NCBI GenBank assembly: GCA_026993285.1
Contig: JALWTZ010000368.1
Location: 1 to 13,028, forward strand
Direction of reading: 5' to 3'
Length of the DNA: 13,028 bases
Source: Lysobacterales bacterium
Lineage (GTDB): Bacteria > Pseudomonadota > Gammaproteobacteria > Xanthomonadales > S139-57
In this document: in pieces, positions 1 to 7,580 of the stretch
Position numbering within the stretch: the first letter of the stretch is position 1
Layout of the letters: every line of letters begins with the position of its first letter
Position numbers and translations under genes: made by a program
The notes under the pieces: generated by a model
The model's input: only the letters and a program-made list of their open reading frames with translations
What the model was told of the DNA's origin: nothing
Database searches by the model: none

Positions 1-571
1 TCAATGGTTGTGCCTTGGATTCCCATTGACGGATTGCAGCCAGCCACTGGTTCCTGAATTGTTCCAGCCGCTGCTGGTAATCATCACGGTGATCCGGGTC
101 CAGTTGGGTCAGACGCGCACTCAAGGGCCCGGCGACACGCAGCATGTTACGCGGATCGGTCTGGATATGCGGGTTCCCCAGGGCATGAATATCACCCTCC
201 GAGCGATCCAGACGTTGCGGCTTTTCCAACAGGGGCACATGGTTCGCAGCCAGCAGATAACCCGGCTGACCCGGCTGAAGTCGGCCATTATGCGCTTTAC
301 GCAGCAACAATGGCAGCCAGCCCACTTCCAGCCCCGCACCGGTACAAACCAGCAGATCCGTTCGGCGCATTTTGGCAATCAGGCTCGGGCGGGCCTGAAT
401 GTGATGTGGATCTTGCCTTGCCGTGGTTGCTACAAAAACCTTGACTTGGCCGGCACCCAGCGCTTCGGCCAGTGCACCCCATTCCGGCTCGCAGGCAAAG
501 ACACGCAATTTAGCCCAGCCTGGCACGCTGAACAGAGCAAGCAAGAGAAAAACAAACCAACCTTTTTTCAT
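1..571 (-). CDS. Zinc ABC transporter substrate-binding protein (ZnuA/TroA family), 3' end beyond window
   Basis: Periplasmic metal-binding protein expected to capture Zn2+ and deliver it to an ABC permease. The reading frame is open from an ATG at 571 to the left edge (190 codons), so the C-terminus is missing. Residues 1-20 form a signal peptide (MKKGWFVFLLLALFSVPGWA) with cleavage before KLRVFACEPEWGALAEALG, the characteristic start of this subgroup. Likely metal ligands are visible: DPHHI at 54-58 (H56/H57), and H129 and H135 in GDIHALGNPHIQTDP. This subgroup lacks the long His/Asp-rich loop of enterobacterial ZnuA; between DPHH and GDIH there is no His-rich stretch. The start is supported by GAGGTG about six bases upstream. 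It lies 11 bases after the outer-membrane protein gene, so the two are very likely co-transcribed. Manganese or another divalent metal is possible, but the motif set and neighbours favour zinc. Confidence 0.9.
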   Translation of the reverse strand, partial: MKKGWFVFLLLALFSVPGWAKLRVFACEPEWGALAEALGAGQVKVFVATTARQDPHHIQARPSLIAKMRRTDLLVCTGAGLEVGWLPLLLRKAHNGRLQPGQPGYLLAANHVPLLEKPQRLDRSEGDIHALGNPHIQTDPRNMLRVAGPLSARLTQLDPDHRDDYQQRLEQFRNQWLAAIRQWESKAQPL

Positions 572-582
572 GAGCATTCACC

Positions 583-1899
583 TCAAAACTGATGTGCGCC
601 GTGGGCACCCAGTGCCACGATATACTGCAAAATCCACTGTTGCTGATCTTCAGCCTGGCTCTGGTCCTGGTTGAACTGCAGTCGCAGGCGGCTGAATTCA
701 CTGTTGGACCAGTCCAGCATGGCGCTGTAATGCCGTGGATGGCCTTCCTGCCCAGGCAGGGAGGGCCGTGGATCCGTGCTCAATCCTGAGACACGCAAGC
801 CCACTCGCCAGCGTGGCATAAATTGATAGGCAGCCTGCAGATACCAGCCATCCTGGCGCACATCCCTACGAGAGGGATCGCTTGTGAGGACCGTACCTTG
901 TTCATCTCGATGCAGATACTCCCCTTGCAACTTGAAATTCCGCTCATACGGGTTGCCATACGGTGCCCATTTCCATACCCCGTCCAGAATCCAGAGCGTA
1001 CTGTCACCAGAAAAGATTTCGGCTGTGTCTGACAGACCGGCAACCCGCTCACGCGAGACCGCCGAAAGATAGGAGATACCTGCGGTCCAGCTGTTGCTGT
1101 CATCGATGTCACCTCCCAAATGCAAAAAGGCGGCCCAGGCACCCAGCCCGTTATGCCCACGACCGGCCGCCGGGTAATGGCCGCCATTGAGGAGACTGAC
1201 TCCCGTTTCCATGAACAGGTCCGTGGGTGCCAGCCAGCGCAATTCCAGGCCATCATCCTTATAGGCGGTATTGAGCATGGCACGATAGGGCAGGGGACGG
1301 TCGGCAAAATCGTCCGTATGGGTATGTGCGGAATTCAAATAGCCAATGCCGGGCAAGAAACGGCCGGCCTTGAGGCTCAATCCGGCAGGAAGCTGCAGGG
1401 TTTGAATATAGGCTTCCTCGATTTCCACACCATCTCCTCCATCCTCGCTGACAAAGCTGGCGGTGAATTTGCCGTAGAACCGGTCGTCAATATTGGCACT
1501 GATGCTCAATTCGGATTCATCCAGCGTCAGGCCGGAATCGCCAACGCCACCTTCAGCCGGCAAGGCAAACCCAATGGGATCACCCGGACTTTCCGGATTG
1601 GAAATGGCCTGATAACGACCATTCATGATCAGACCAATGGCCGGGTTGAAGGCATTGGCCGCTTCGCTGGTTTGCACCGGTGTGTCAGGACTTTCCGTAA
1701 CCATCGTTTGCTGGCGCTGCTCCAGTTCATCCAGGCGGCTTTCCAGTAGCCGGATGCGCTGTTCGTATTCCTTTTTCAAGGCCAGGAGCTGGGTTTTCAG
1801 TTGTTGTACATCCTCCGTGTTTTCAGCGTGTACCGCGGGCGCGGACAAGACCCACAGAACGACCGCTCCCATGGCGGTGACTGGCGTGACTTTCAACAT
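583..1899 (-). CDS. Zinc-locus outer-membrane beta-barrel protein with N-terminal coiled coil
   Basis: A 438-residue exported protein. The signal peptide is MLKVTPVTAMGAVVLWVLSA, ending PAVHA before ENTEDVQQ. Residues ~27-65 are a heptad-rich coiled coil (LKTQLLALKKEYEQRIRLLE continuing to DELEQRQQ). The rest consists of alternating short strands and turns, such as YGKFTASFVSED, LSLKAGRFLPGIGYLN and WRVGLRVSGLS, and ends in a terminal Phe (GAHGAHQF), the usual signature for BAM-assembled barrels. I see no TonB box or plug domain, although relatives beside zinc transporters are sometimes labelled TonB-dependent zinc receptors; a porin-like barrel is the safer description. I chose the start at 1899 over the ATG at 1920 because AGAGGT lies seven bases before it and the signal peptide begins cleanly. 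A conserved HTHTDDF stretch could contact metal. The role in zinc passage across the outer membrane is inferred from its position 11 bases upstream of the zinc-binding protein gene. Confidence 0.82.
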   Translation of the reverse strand: MLKVTPVTAMGAVVLWVLSAPAVHAENTEDVQQLKTQLLALKKEYEQRIRLLESRLDELEQRQQTMVTESPDTPVQTSEAANAFNPAIGLIMNGRYQAISNPESPGDPIGFALPAEGGVGDSGLTLDESELSISANIDDRFYGKFTASFVSEDGGDGVEIEEAYIQTLQLPAGLSLKAGRFLPGIGYLNSAHTHTDDFADRPLPYRAMLNTAYKDDGLELRWLAPTDLFMETGVSLLNGGHYPAAGRGHNGLGAWAAFLHLGGDIDDSNSWTAGISYLSAVSRERVAGLSDTAEIFSGDSTLWILDGVWKWAPYGNPYERNFKLQGEYLHRDEQGTVLTSDPSRRDVRQDGWYLQAAYQFMPRWRVGLRVSGLSTDPRPSLPGQEGHPRHYSAMLDWSNSEFSRLRLQFNQDQSQAEDQQQWILQYIVALGAHGAHQF

Positions 1900-2025
1900 G
1901 TCATTGACCTCTGTATGCAATCACTACTGCACGCCATCAGCCGTTATTGGCTGTAGGCATGCGGTGTTACTGGACGAACGCATCAGCGTGAACAACGATG
2001 CGATCGAGCAAGAGTTGCCAGTGAT
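1900..2025. other. Intergenic spacer with two small inverted repeats inside the zinc operon
   Basis: The 126-base spacer between the small CxxC gene and the barrel gene contains no ORF I would support. It has two perfect inverted repeats: CAGCC at 1938-1942 with GGCTG at 1949-1953 (six-base loop), and CGCATC at 1979-1984 with GATGCG at 1997-2002 (twelve-base loop). Neither is followed by a T-tract, so they do not look like intrinsic terminators. They could be RNA processing or attenuation structures, or chance. The ribosome-binding site AGAGGT for the barrel gene is at the left end of this stretch. Confidence 0.35.
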
Positions 2026-2280
2026 TTACAGAGGTGAAGCGCGAGCAGGGGGAGAGGAAGCATGCAGGATACGCTGAAACAAGGGTTTCAGCACGGTTTG
2101 AATCGGGGCATCTGCAAGATCAACTGCAGGCAGGGCCACGGGGGCGGCTGGCAGCGGGGCACTGCCTTCTGCCTGTTGACAGAGGGTACATTGCGTCTGC
2201 CCACTCGGGTGAAGCACCGGATGGGTCAACACTCCCATCAAGGCAATGATTGCCAACGCCAGCCACCACCTGGAACGCAT
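2026..2280 (-). CDS. Small exported CxxC protein at zinc locus, putative zinc chaperone-like
   Basis: An 84-residue protein if started at MRSRWWLALAIIAL. It has a positively charged N-terminus and one hydrophobic segment (signal peptide or anchor), then HPVLHPSGQTQCTLCQQAEG with a CTLC pair flanked by histidines, an Ala/Pro-rich stretch, and the tail VLKPLFQRILHASSPPARAS. Short proteins of this plan, with one hydrophobic helix and a C-x-x-C resembling DUF2946, are often found beside ZnuA-type genes and are sometimes named zinc uptake chaperones. Metal binding has not been shown here. The start is uncertain: in-frame ATGs also occur at 2304 (MLRQTGKT, weak GGGA ahead), 2322 and 2358. The last lies upstream of the proposed promoter, so I reject it. 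Ribosome-binding sites are weak for all of them. It is first in the proposed zinc operon. Confidence 0.6.
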   Translation of the reverse strand: MRSRWWLALAIIALMGVLTHPVLHPSGQTQCTLCQQAEGSAPLPAAPVALPAVDLADAPIQTVLKPLFQRILHASSPPARASPL

Positions 2281-2317
2281 TGTTTTGCCCGTCTGTCTCA
2301 GCATGGCATCCCGTATA

Positions 2318-2371
2318 GTCATTGGCAGCAGTCTAATGACGGCCCCGCCCACATGCAATATCGGTCATTGG
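2318..2371. promoter_or_regulatory. Candidate operator: inverted repeat plus direct copy of GTCATTGG
   Basis: On the plus strand GTCATTGG occurs at 2318-2325 and again at 2364-2371. AATGAC at 2335-2340 is the exact inverse of GTCATT at 2318-2323, making a 6-11-6 inverted repeat that covers the proposed -10 element. This is the arrangement expected of a repressor site, and a zinc-responsive regulator would suit the operon. The sequence does not resemble the classic AT-rich Zur box (TGTTATA-type), so the identity of the regulator is unknown. The third copy at 2364-2371 lies just beyond the proposed -35, next to the stop of the transporter gene. Confidence 0.35.
2330..2358 (-). promoter_or_regulatory. 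Candidate sigma70-type promoter for the zinc operon
   Basis: Read on the minus strand, TTGCAT (2353-2358) and TAGACT (2330-2335) are separated by exactly 17 bases; each matches the -35 or -10 consensus at four positions. The site lies just after the stop of the peptide transporter gene and about 50 bases before the preferred start of the small CxxC gene. It is a consensus match only. Confidence 0.4.
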
Positions 2372-2372
2372 T

Positions 2373-3893
2373 TTATTCACAGCCTTTACTCCAGCGTTTC
2401 AGCACGGGTGTAAGAACCACGAACAGTATGCCCATGCCCACGGAGGTGGTGACAATACTCATGAACAGATCCGGCATTTGCTGCACGTTGTGCTCATCGA
2501 AATCACCAGCGATCAGCCCGGCGATCACATTGCCCAGCGCGGCACCCATGAACCAGGTCCCCATCATCTGGCTGGTATAGCGCTTGGGCGCCAGCTTGGT
2601 AACCGAGCTCAGCCCCACCGGGCTCAGGCACAATTCACCGGTCGTGTGCAGCAGATAGGTGAGAATCAACCAGAAGGGCAGGGCCTTCTCTCCTGCGGTT
2701 ACTGCCTTGGCTGCAAATACCATGACAAAAAAACCACCTGCCAGCAGGAAAAATCCCAGGGCAAACTTGAAAGGTGTGCTCGGCTCCAGATGCTTGCGAG
2801 CCAGTTGCACCCAGGCCCAGGCAAAAACCGGAGCCAATGTGATGATAAAGAAGGGGTTCAGGGATTGAAACCAGCTGGCGGGTATGGTGAAACTGCCCAT
2901 GACCCGATCAGTATAGCGTTCGGCGAATAAATTGAGGGAAGAACCCGCTTGCTCGAAACCAGCCCAGAACATGGCCGCACCCACAAACAGGGCGGCGATA
3001 ACCAGTACTCGTTTTCTTTCGTCTGCCGTCAGCTTGCCGAGAAAAAGTACATAGGCAAAGAAAATGGCGGCTACGGTGATGATGAAATACTTGGTGCCAT
3101 GGGCCAATTCCACCGCTGGAAAATGCACCCAGCCGTTCAGGCCAGCCACCAGCAAGGCCAATGCCAGCAACATAAAAACGCCCAGGGCAAACCAGCTGAC
3201 TTTCAAAGCTTTGGCAGACATTCCCTCATGATGGGGCTTGAGCCCGGCTTGCCCCAGTTTGTTGCGCATCAGACGGTACTGGATGACACCGAAGAACATG
3301 CCTACGCCCGCGGCACCGAAGCCGTAATGCCAGTCAATGTTTTCACCCAACCAGCCGGAAATCAGCGGACCGGCAAAAGCGCCCAGATTGATACCCATGT
3401 AGAAAATGGTGAACCCGGCATCCTGACGGGCGCCACCATCCGGGTACAGTTCACCGACAATGGCCGAAATATTGGGTTTGAGCAGGCCGGTGCCGATGAC
3501 AATGAATACCAGCCCGGTGAAAAATGCGGTCAGGTCACTGACTGGCGCGAACAGGGGCAGCGCCATGGTGAAATGGCCCGCGGCAATGATGATACCGCCG
3601 TACCAGACCGCATTCTGCTGTCCCAGCAGGCGGTCGGCTATCCAGCCACCAGGCAGGGCCAGCAGATAGACCGCTGCCGTATACAAACCATAGATGGCGG
3701 CCGCATCCTTTTCCGCAAAACCCAGGCCGCCCTGATCCACCGCGGCAACCATGAACAGGATCAATAGGGCACGCATGCCGTAGTAGCTCATGCGCTCCCA
3801 CAGTTCGGTGAAAAAAAGCGTGTACAAGCCTGGTGGATGGCCTTGTTCGACAGCTTCGTTCAAAGGCGTCTGGATGGCGGCATCTTTGCTCAT
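2373..3893 (-). CDS. POT-family proton-dependent oligopeptide transporter
   Basis: Inner-membrane proton-coupled symporter expected to import di- and tripeptides (POT/PTR2 branch of the major facilitator superfamily). At about 506 residues it is typical of bacterial members with ~14 helices. Diagnostic motifs are present: ExxERxxYYG near residue 30 (ELWERMSYYG, with the proton-coupling Glu/Glu/Arg), GGWIADRLLG at 82-91, the helix-4 lysine in LLKPNISAIVGELY near 139, the PTR2 signature FYMGINLGAFAGP at ~164-176, FEQAGSSLNLFAERYTDR near 312, and the conserved glutamate of GELCLSPVGLSS near 419. All key charged residues are intact. The ATG at 3893 starts MSKDAAIQTP, with AAGG about 10 bases upstream. 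It is transcribed in the same direction as the zinc operon, with only 92 bases before the preferred start of the small CxxC gene, so read-through is possible. Exact peptide preference cannot be read from the sequence. Confidence 0.93.
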   Translation of the reverse strand: MSKDAAIQTPLNEAVEQGHPPGLYTLFFTELWERMSYYGMRALLILFMVAAVDQGGLGFAEKDAAAIYGLYTAAVYLLALPGGWIADRLLGQQNAVWYGGIIIAAGHFTMALPLFAPVSDLTAFFTGLVFIVIGTGLLKPNISAIVGELYPDGGARQDAGFTIFYMGINLGAFAGPLISGWLGENIDWHYGFGAAGVGMFFGVIQYRLMRNKLGQAGLKPHHEGMSAKALKVSWFALGVFMLLALALLVAGLNGWVHFPAVELAHGTKYFIITVAAIFFAYVLFLGKLTADERKRVLVIAALFVGAAMFWAGFEQAGSSLNLFAERYTDRVMGSFTIPASWFQSLNPFFIITLAPVFAWAWVQLARKHLEPSTPFKFALGFFLLAGGFFVMVFAAKAVTAGEKALPFWLILTYLLHTTGELCLSPVGLSSVTKLAPKRYTSQMMGTWFMGAALGNVIAGLIAGDFDEHNVQQMPDLFMSIVTTSVGMGILFVVLTPVLKRWSKGCE

Positions 3894-4018
3894 GGAGATG
3901 ACCTTCTACTGAAATTCAGGAAGCGCAAAGCATTGCCGGTCTATCCCCAAAGGTCAAATTAGATTCAGCTAATACAAAGCGCCAAGCCACCAGGATGAGT
4001 GAACGACCCGGAAAAACT
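3894..4018. other. Intergenic region upstream of the peptide transporter gene
   Basis: These 125 bases lie between the 3' end of the cysteine-module gene and the start of the peptide transporter gene, so they should hold a terminator for the former and a promoter for the latter. I see a short inverted repeat, ATTAG at 3958-3962 with CTAAT at 3969-3973, but no GC-rich hairpin with a T-run. Only weak promoter-like hexamers are present on the minus strand. I do not assign a defined site. Confidence 0.3.
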
Positions 4019-5179
4019 TCAGGGGCAGGCCAGTTTCAGCCGCTGACCCTCTCCGATACGGCGCTGTTGTCGTTGCTGGCCACAGCTGTAATCCACAAAC
4101 AGCGTTTTTTTCACATTCCGTGCTGGATCACCACACAGCCGGTTACTGGCCTTGATGCTGCATTCGGCATGCTGATTGCAAGCGCGAATCAGAGCAGGTG
4201 TCGCATCACACACCCGGTTGGGCAACAGGCCATAGCGTGCGGCATGGATGTGTAAAACCGCATGGCGGTGCGCCGGTGGTGGCAGGTCAGGGCGTTCATG
4301 GCGCGGGATGCGCTGCATGCAACTGATTTCCGCCCATTGGTTTTCCTGGAACACCGCTTCCTGTACCTCCCAGCCGCATCGCCAGCGAATCAACAGATTC
4401 TTGACCTGATGCCTGGCCGGATCGCCGCACCATTGGTTGCCCACCTTGAAACTGCAACGGTAATCACCGTCACAGCGATCCGACAGGGCTGGGCGTGCAT
4501 TGCAGCGCCGCTGATCAATCCCATATTCCGCCTGGATGACCTGCAGGCCCTGATTGCCGGCACCGCCATAGGCAGTATCGCTTGTGGTACAACGCAAGAC
4601 ATCCGATTGTTTCTCGCCAATGACGACATCCCGCTCGTTCCAGCCACAACGATAGCGGATTTGTAATTGTTTCACTTCACCAGGCACCGGATCGCCACAC
4701 CAGCCATTACTGGCGCGTACGCGACATTCGGATTGCTGACTGCATTGGTTGGCCACACTCCAGGTGGCATCGCACCAGCCATGGCCGGGCAAGCCATAGC
4801 GTGCTTCACGAATTTCCAGCACGGGCAACGGAGGCGGGTTATAGGCCTGTACAGGCGGTGGTGGGGGAGGTTCCGTACCCGTTGCGGTGTTTTCACAGTA
4901 AAGCGACACCCACTGGCCCCAGGCTGCCTCGACCCGGTAGCGATCCTGACCACAACGATAACGTACATTCAGCGTAGGCTGATCCTGGACGGCAACGGGG
5001 CATAAATTGCCATCCACACGCACATCACAGTTGGGCCGCCCATTGCATAGCTGCTGCATTCTGCTCGTGGCATCACATTCGACATAACCGATGGCCAGGG
5101 TCGCTTCATCCACCCGCAAAACCTGAGCCTGTACGATCCCGAACCCCATCATCCAAAGCGTTGCAATGACTTTTTTCAT
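4019..5179 (-). CDS. Secreted protein of four six-cysteine modules, SUEL/rhamnose-binding-lectin-like
   Basis: A 386-residue protein with a signal peptide (MKKVIATLWMMGFGIVQA). It is built from four modules at residues ~21-96, 120-198, 211-288 and 307-386. Each has six cysteines with almost identical spacing: C35/45/51/60/76/95, C136/146/152/161/178/197, C226/236/242/251/268/287 and C324/334/340/349/366/385. Modules 2-4 share the pattern A-x-YG, C-(D/N)-A, C-GDP, K-x-L-x-(I/V)-x-(Y/W)-x-CG. Proline-rich linkers separate modules 1 and 2 (PPPPPP, 104-109) and modules 3 and 4. The opening YG, the DP after the fourth cysteine and the K-x-L-x-V-x-Y-x-C strand recall the Gal_Lectin (SUEL/rhamnose-binding lectin) fold, so carbohydrate binding is plausible but inferred. 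Module 1 is the most divergent and lacks YG and GDP. AGGGG lies eight bases before the ATG. The gene is divergent from the M1 peptidase gene. Confidence 0.75.
   Translation of the reverse strand: MKKVIATLWMMGFGIVQAQVLRVDEATLAIGYVECDATSRMQQLCNGRPNCDVRVDGNLCPVAVQDQPTLNVRYRCGQDRYRVEAAWGQWVSLYCENTATGTEPPPPPPVQAYNPPPLPVLEIREARYGLPGHGWCDATWSVANQCSQQSECRVRASNGWCGDPVPGEVKQLQIRYRCGWNERDVVIGEKQSDVLRCTTSDTAYGGAGNQGLQVIQAEYGIDQRRCNARPALSDRCDGDYRCSFKVGNQWCGDPARHQVKNLLIRWRCGWEVQEAVFQENQWAEISCMQRIPRHERPDLPPPAHRHAVLHIHAARYGLLPNRVCDATPALIRACNQHAECSIKASNRLCGDPARNVKKTLFVDYSCGQQRQQRRIGEGQRLKLACP
4022..5119 (-). repeat. Four-fold internal protein repeat (six-Cys module)
   Basis: The modules map to about 4892-5119 (module 1), 4586-4822 (module 2), 4316-4549 (module 3) and 4022-4261 (module 4). 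Cysteine spacings are 10-6-9-17-19 in modules 2-4 and 10-6-9-16-19 in module 1. The repeat is clear at the protein level; the DNA copies have diverged and I see no long identical runs, so the duplications are old. Confidence 0.85.
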
Positions 5180-5180
5180 C

Positions 5181-5210
5181 TTGTTTCCCCTTGCCCGTCT
5201 TGGTTAGTAT
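5181..5210 (+). promoter_or_regulatory. Candidate promoter for the M1 peptidase gene
   Basis: TTGTTT (5181-5186) and TAGTAT (5205-5210) are separated by 18 bases within the 61-base divergent region, giving a leader of roughly 25 bases before the ATG at 5241. The -35 element would almost abut the start codon of the divergent gene, whose ribosome-binding site it overlaps, so expression of the two could be mutually constrained. This is a consensus match only. Confidence 0.3.
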
Positions 5211-5240
5211 GCGCGGTTTACCCCGGAAATCGAGGCACCC

Positions 5241-7580
5241 ATGCGCTTTCATGCTACCCGTTTTGCATTCTTTTTGCTCTTGCTTTCCCTGACCCTGCAG
5301 GCCAACGCGTGGGAAGACAAGTTCCGTCAACTGGAAGAACAATGGCCCACCCCCACCGTCTATCGTACGGCTTCGGGCGCGCCGGGTGCGCAATATTGGC
5401 AGCAACGCGCCGATTACACCATTGCGGTGCGTCTGGATGATCAGAAGCAGGAAATACACGGCCAGGAAACCATCACCTACCATAACCACTCGCCAGACAC
5501 GCTGACCTATCTATGGCTGCAACTGGACAACAATCGTCTTCAACCGCGTTCTGCCGGAAATTTGGCGCGCCCCGCACCGGATCTGGATGATGAACCCAGT
5601 TACAAGGCTCTCCGTGGGCTCCTGGCCGCACAAACCTTTGATGGCAGCCTGAAGATCCAATGGGTCAAGGACGGCGAGGGCAAGCCGCTGCATCATGTGA
5701 TTGTGGATACCATGATGCGAGTGGATCTGCCGCAACCGCTGAAACCGGGAGAAAACACCCGCCTACAATTGCAATGGCATTACAAGGTCAATGACGGCAC
5801 CGTGATCCGCGCCCGTACCGGTTACGAGTATTTCGAGGAAGACGGCAATTACATCTACGAGATTGCGCACTGGTACCCGCGCATGGCCGTATACAACGAT
5901 GTACGGGGCTGGCAGAACAAAAATTTCATTGGTTCCGGAGAATTTACCCTGGAATTCGGTAATTTTGATGTACAGATTACCGTGCCGGCTGACCATGTGG
6001 TTGCTGCCACCGGCAAGCTGGTCAATGCGGATGAAGTACTGACAACCACACAACAGCAGCGCCTGAAAAAAGCACGCAAGAGCGCGCATCCGGTGTATAT
6101 CGTCAAGCCGGGCGAAGCCCGCGAAAATGAGAAAAAGAAAAGCCGCAAGGAAAAAACCTGGCACTTTGTGGCGGAGAATGTACGTGATTTCGCCTTCGCC
6201 AGCTCGCGCAAATTCATCTGGGACGCCATGGGCCACGACAGTCAGGGCAATCCGGTACTGGCTATGTCCTTCTACCCCAACGAAGCCGAACCGCTGTGGA
6301 GCCGCTATTCCACCCAGGCCATCGTGCATACCATGACGGTCTATTCCCGCTATACCGTGCCATATCCCTGGCCGGTGGCCATTTCCGTCAACGGCCCGGT
6401 GGGCGGCATGGAATACCCCATGATCAGCTTCAACAAGCCGCGGCCCGTGGAAGATGGCACCTATTTCGGGGAAACCGTGGAAGGCAAGTGGTGGGAGTAC
6501 ACCAAATATGGCCTGATCTCGGTGATCATTCACGAGGTCGGGCACAACTACTTCCCGATGATGATCAACTCCGATGAGCGCCAATGGACCTGGATGGATG
6601 AAGGCCTGAACACCTTTGTCCAGTTTCTCGCCGAGCAGGAATGGGAAGAGGACTATCCTTCCCGCCGCGGAGAGGCACGGGATATCACCGACTACATGCT
6701 CAGCCGCCGGCAGGTGCCCATCATGACCAATTCCGAATCCCTGCTGCAGTTTGGCAACAATGCCTATGCCAAGCCGGCCACGGCACTCAACATCCTGCGA
6801 GAAACCATCCTCGGGCGGGATCTGTTCGACTACGCCTTCCGCACCTATGCCATGCGCTGGCAGTTCCGCCATCCGGAACCGGCGGATTTCTTCCGAACCC
6901 TGGAAGACGCCTCCGGCGTGGATCTGGACTGGTTCTGGCGTGGCTGGTTCTACAGCACCGATCATGTGGATATCGCCATTACCAGCGTGGAAGAATGGGA
7001 CCTGGACAGCCTGAACCCGGACAGGGAAAAAGCCAAATTGCGCAAGGAGAGGGAGGAGGAGCCGGAAAGCCGAACCCGGCAGCGCAATCGTGCCATTGAG
7101 AAAAGGGTGGAGCGATACCCGGAACTCAAGGATTTCTATAACGACTACGACGAGCTGGATGTCACCGCTTCCGACCGCAAGGAATACCGCGAAACCCTGG
7201 AAGAACTGGAAGCCTGGGAAAAGAAACTGCTGCAAACGGATCAACGCTTTTTCGTGCTGGAATTCGAGAATCGGGGCGGGCTGGTGATGCCCATCATTCT
7301 CAGACTCACCTGGGACAACGGCCAGCAGGAAGCGCTGACCCTGCCGGCGGAGATCTGGCGTTACAACCCGAAGAAGGTACGCAAGTTGCTGGTATCGAAG
7401 AATGAACTTGTCAAGGTGGAAGTGGACCCATTTAGGGAAACCGCCGATGCCAACATGGAGAACAACCAGTGGCCACCCAAGATCATCAAGAGCCGATTCC
7501 AGCTGCACAAGGAAAAACGCCCGGACAACCCCATGCAGAAAGCACGCAAGGCCAAAAAGGAAAAGCAGGGTTCGGACTGA
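5241..7580 (+). CDS. Exported M1-family zinc metallopeptidase (aminopeptidase N-like)
   Basis: A 779-residue gluzincin peptidase expected to remove N-terminal residues from peptides outside the cytoplasm. The signal peptide MRFHATRFAFFLLLLSLTLQANA precedes WEDKFRQLEEQW. The N-terminal beta domain (~45-330) is followed by the exopeptidase substrate loop VGGMEYPM (G388-G389-M390-E391), the zinc site H431-E-V-G-H435, its third ligand E454 in DEGLN exactly 18 residues on, and the probable catalytic Tyr509 in NNAYAKPATAL. All catalytic residues are intact. Residues ~590-670 are highly charged and probably helical (KAKLRKEREEEPESRTRQRN). After that comes a short beta segment and a basic tail ending KARKAKKEKQGSD. 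This differs from the ERAP-like helical domain of cytosolic PepN, so the protein belongs to the shorter exported M1 group. GAGG lies five bases before the ATG. The downstream gene overlaps its 3' end. Confidence 0.92.
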   Translation: MRFHATRFAFFLLLLSLTLQANAWEDKFRQLEEQWPTPTVYRTASGAPGAQYWQQRADYTIAVRLDDQKQEIHGQETITYHNHSPDTLTYLWLQLDNNRLQPRSAGNLARPAPDLDDEPSYKALRGLLAAQTFDGSLKIQWVKDGEGKPLHHVIVDTMMRVDLPQPLKPGENTRLQLQWHYKVNDGTVIRARTGYEYFEEDGNYIYEIAHWYPRMAVYNDVRGWQNKNFIGSGEFTLEFGNFDVQITVPADHVVAATGKLVNADEVLTTTQQQRLKKARKSAHPVYIVKPGEARENEKKKSRKEKTWHFVAENVRDFAFASSRKFIWDAMGHDSQGNPVLAMSFYPNEAEPLWSRYSTQAIVHTMTVYSRYTVPYPWPVAISVNGPVGGMEYPMISFNKPRPVEDGTYFGETVEGKWWEYTKYGLISVIIHEVGHNYFPMMINSDERQWTWMDEGLNTFVQFLAEQEWEEDYPSRRGEARDITDYMLSRRQVPIMTNSESLLQFGNNAYAKPATALNILRETILGRDLFDYAFRTYAMRWQFRHPEPADFFRTLEDASGVDLDWFWRGWFYSTDHVDIAITSVEEWDLDSLNPDREKAKLRKEREEEPESRTRQRNRAIEKRVERYPELKDFYNDYDELDVTASDRKEYRETLEELEAWEKKLLQTDQRFFVLEFENRGGLVMPIILRLTWDNGQQEALTLPAEIWRYNPKKVRKLLVSKNELVKVEVDPFRETADANMENNQWPPKIIKSRFQLHKEKRPDNPMQKARKAKKEKQGSD

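Noticed and set aside
8..592. A 194-codon plus-strand open frame
   Set aside because: It is antisense to the zinc-binding protein gene, which has a signal peptide and clear metal-site motifs; no ribosome-binding site or known protein pattern supports the plus-strand frame.
583..1899. Barrel protein as a TonB-dependent receptor
   Set aside because: At 438 residues, with an N-terminal coiled coil and no visible TonB box or plug domain, the sequence fits a porin-like barrel better.
2949..3767. A 272-codon plus-strand open frame
   Set aside because: It is antisense to the peptide transporter, whose family motifs are continuous across this span. The translated product is low in hydrophobic structure and unlike any family I know.
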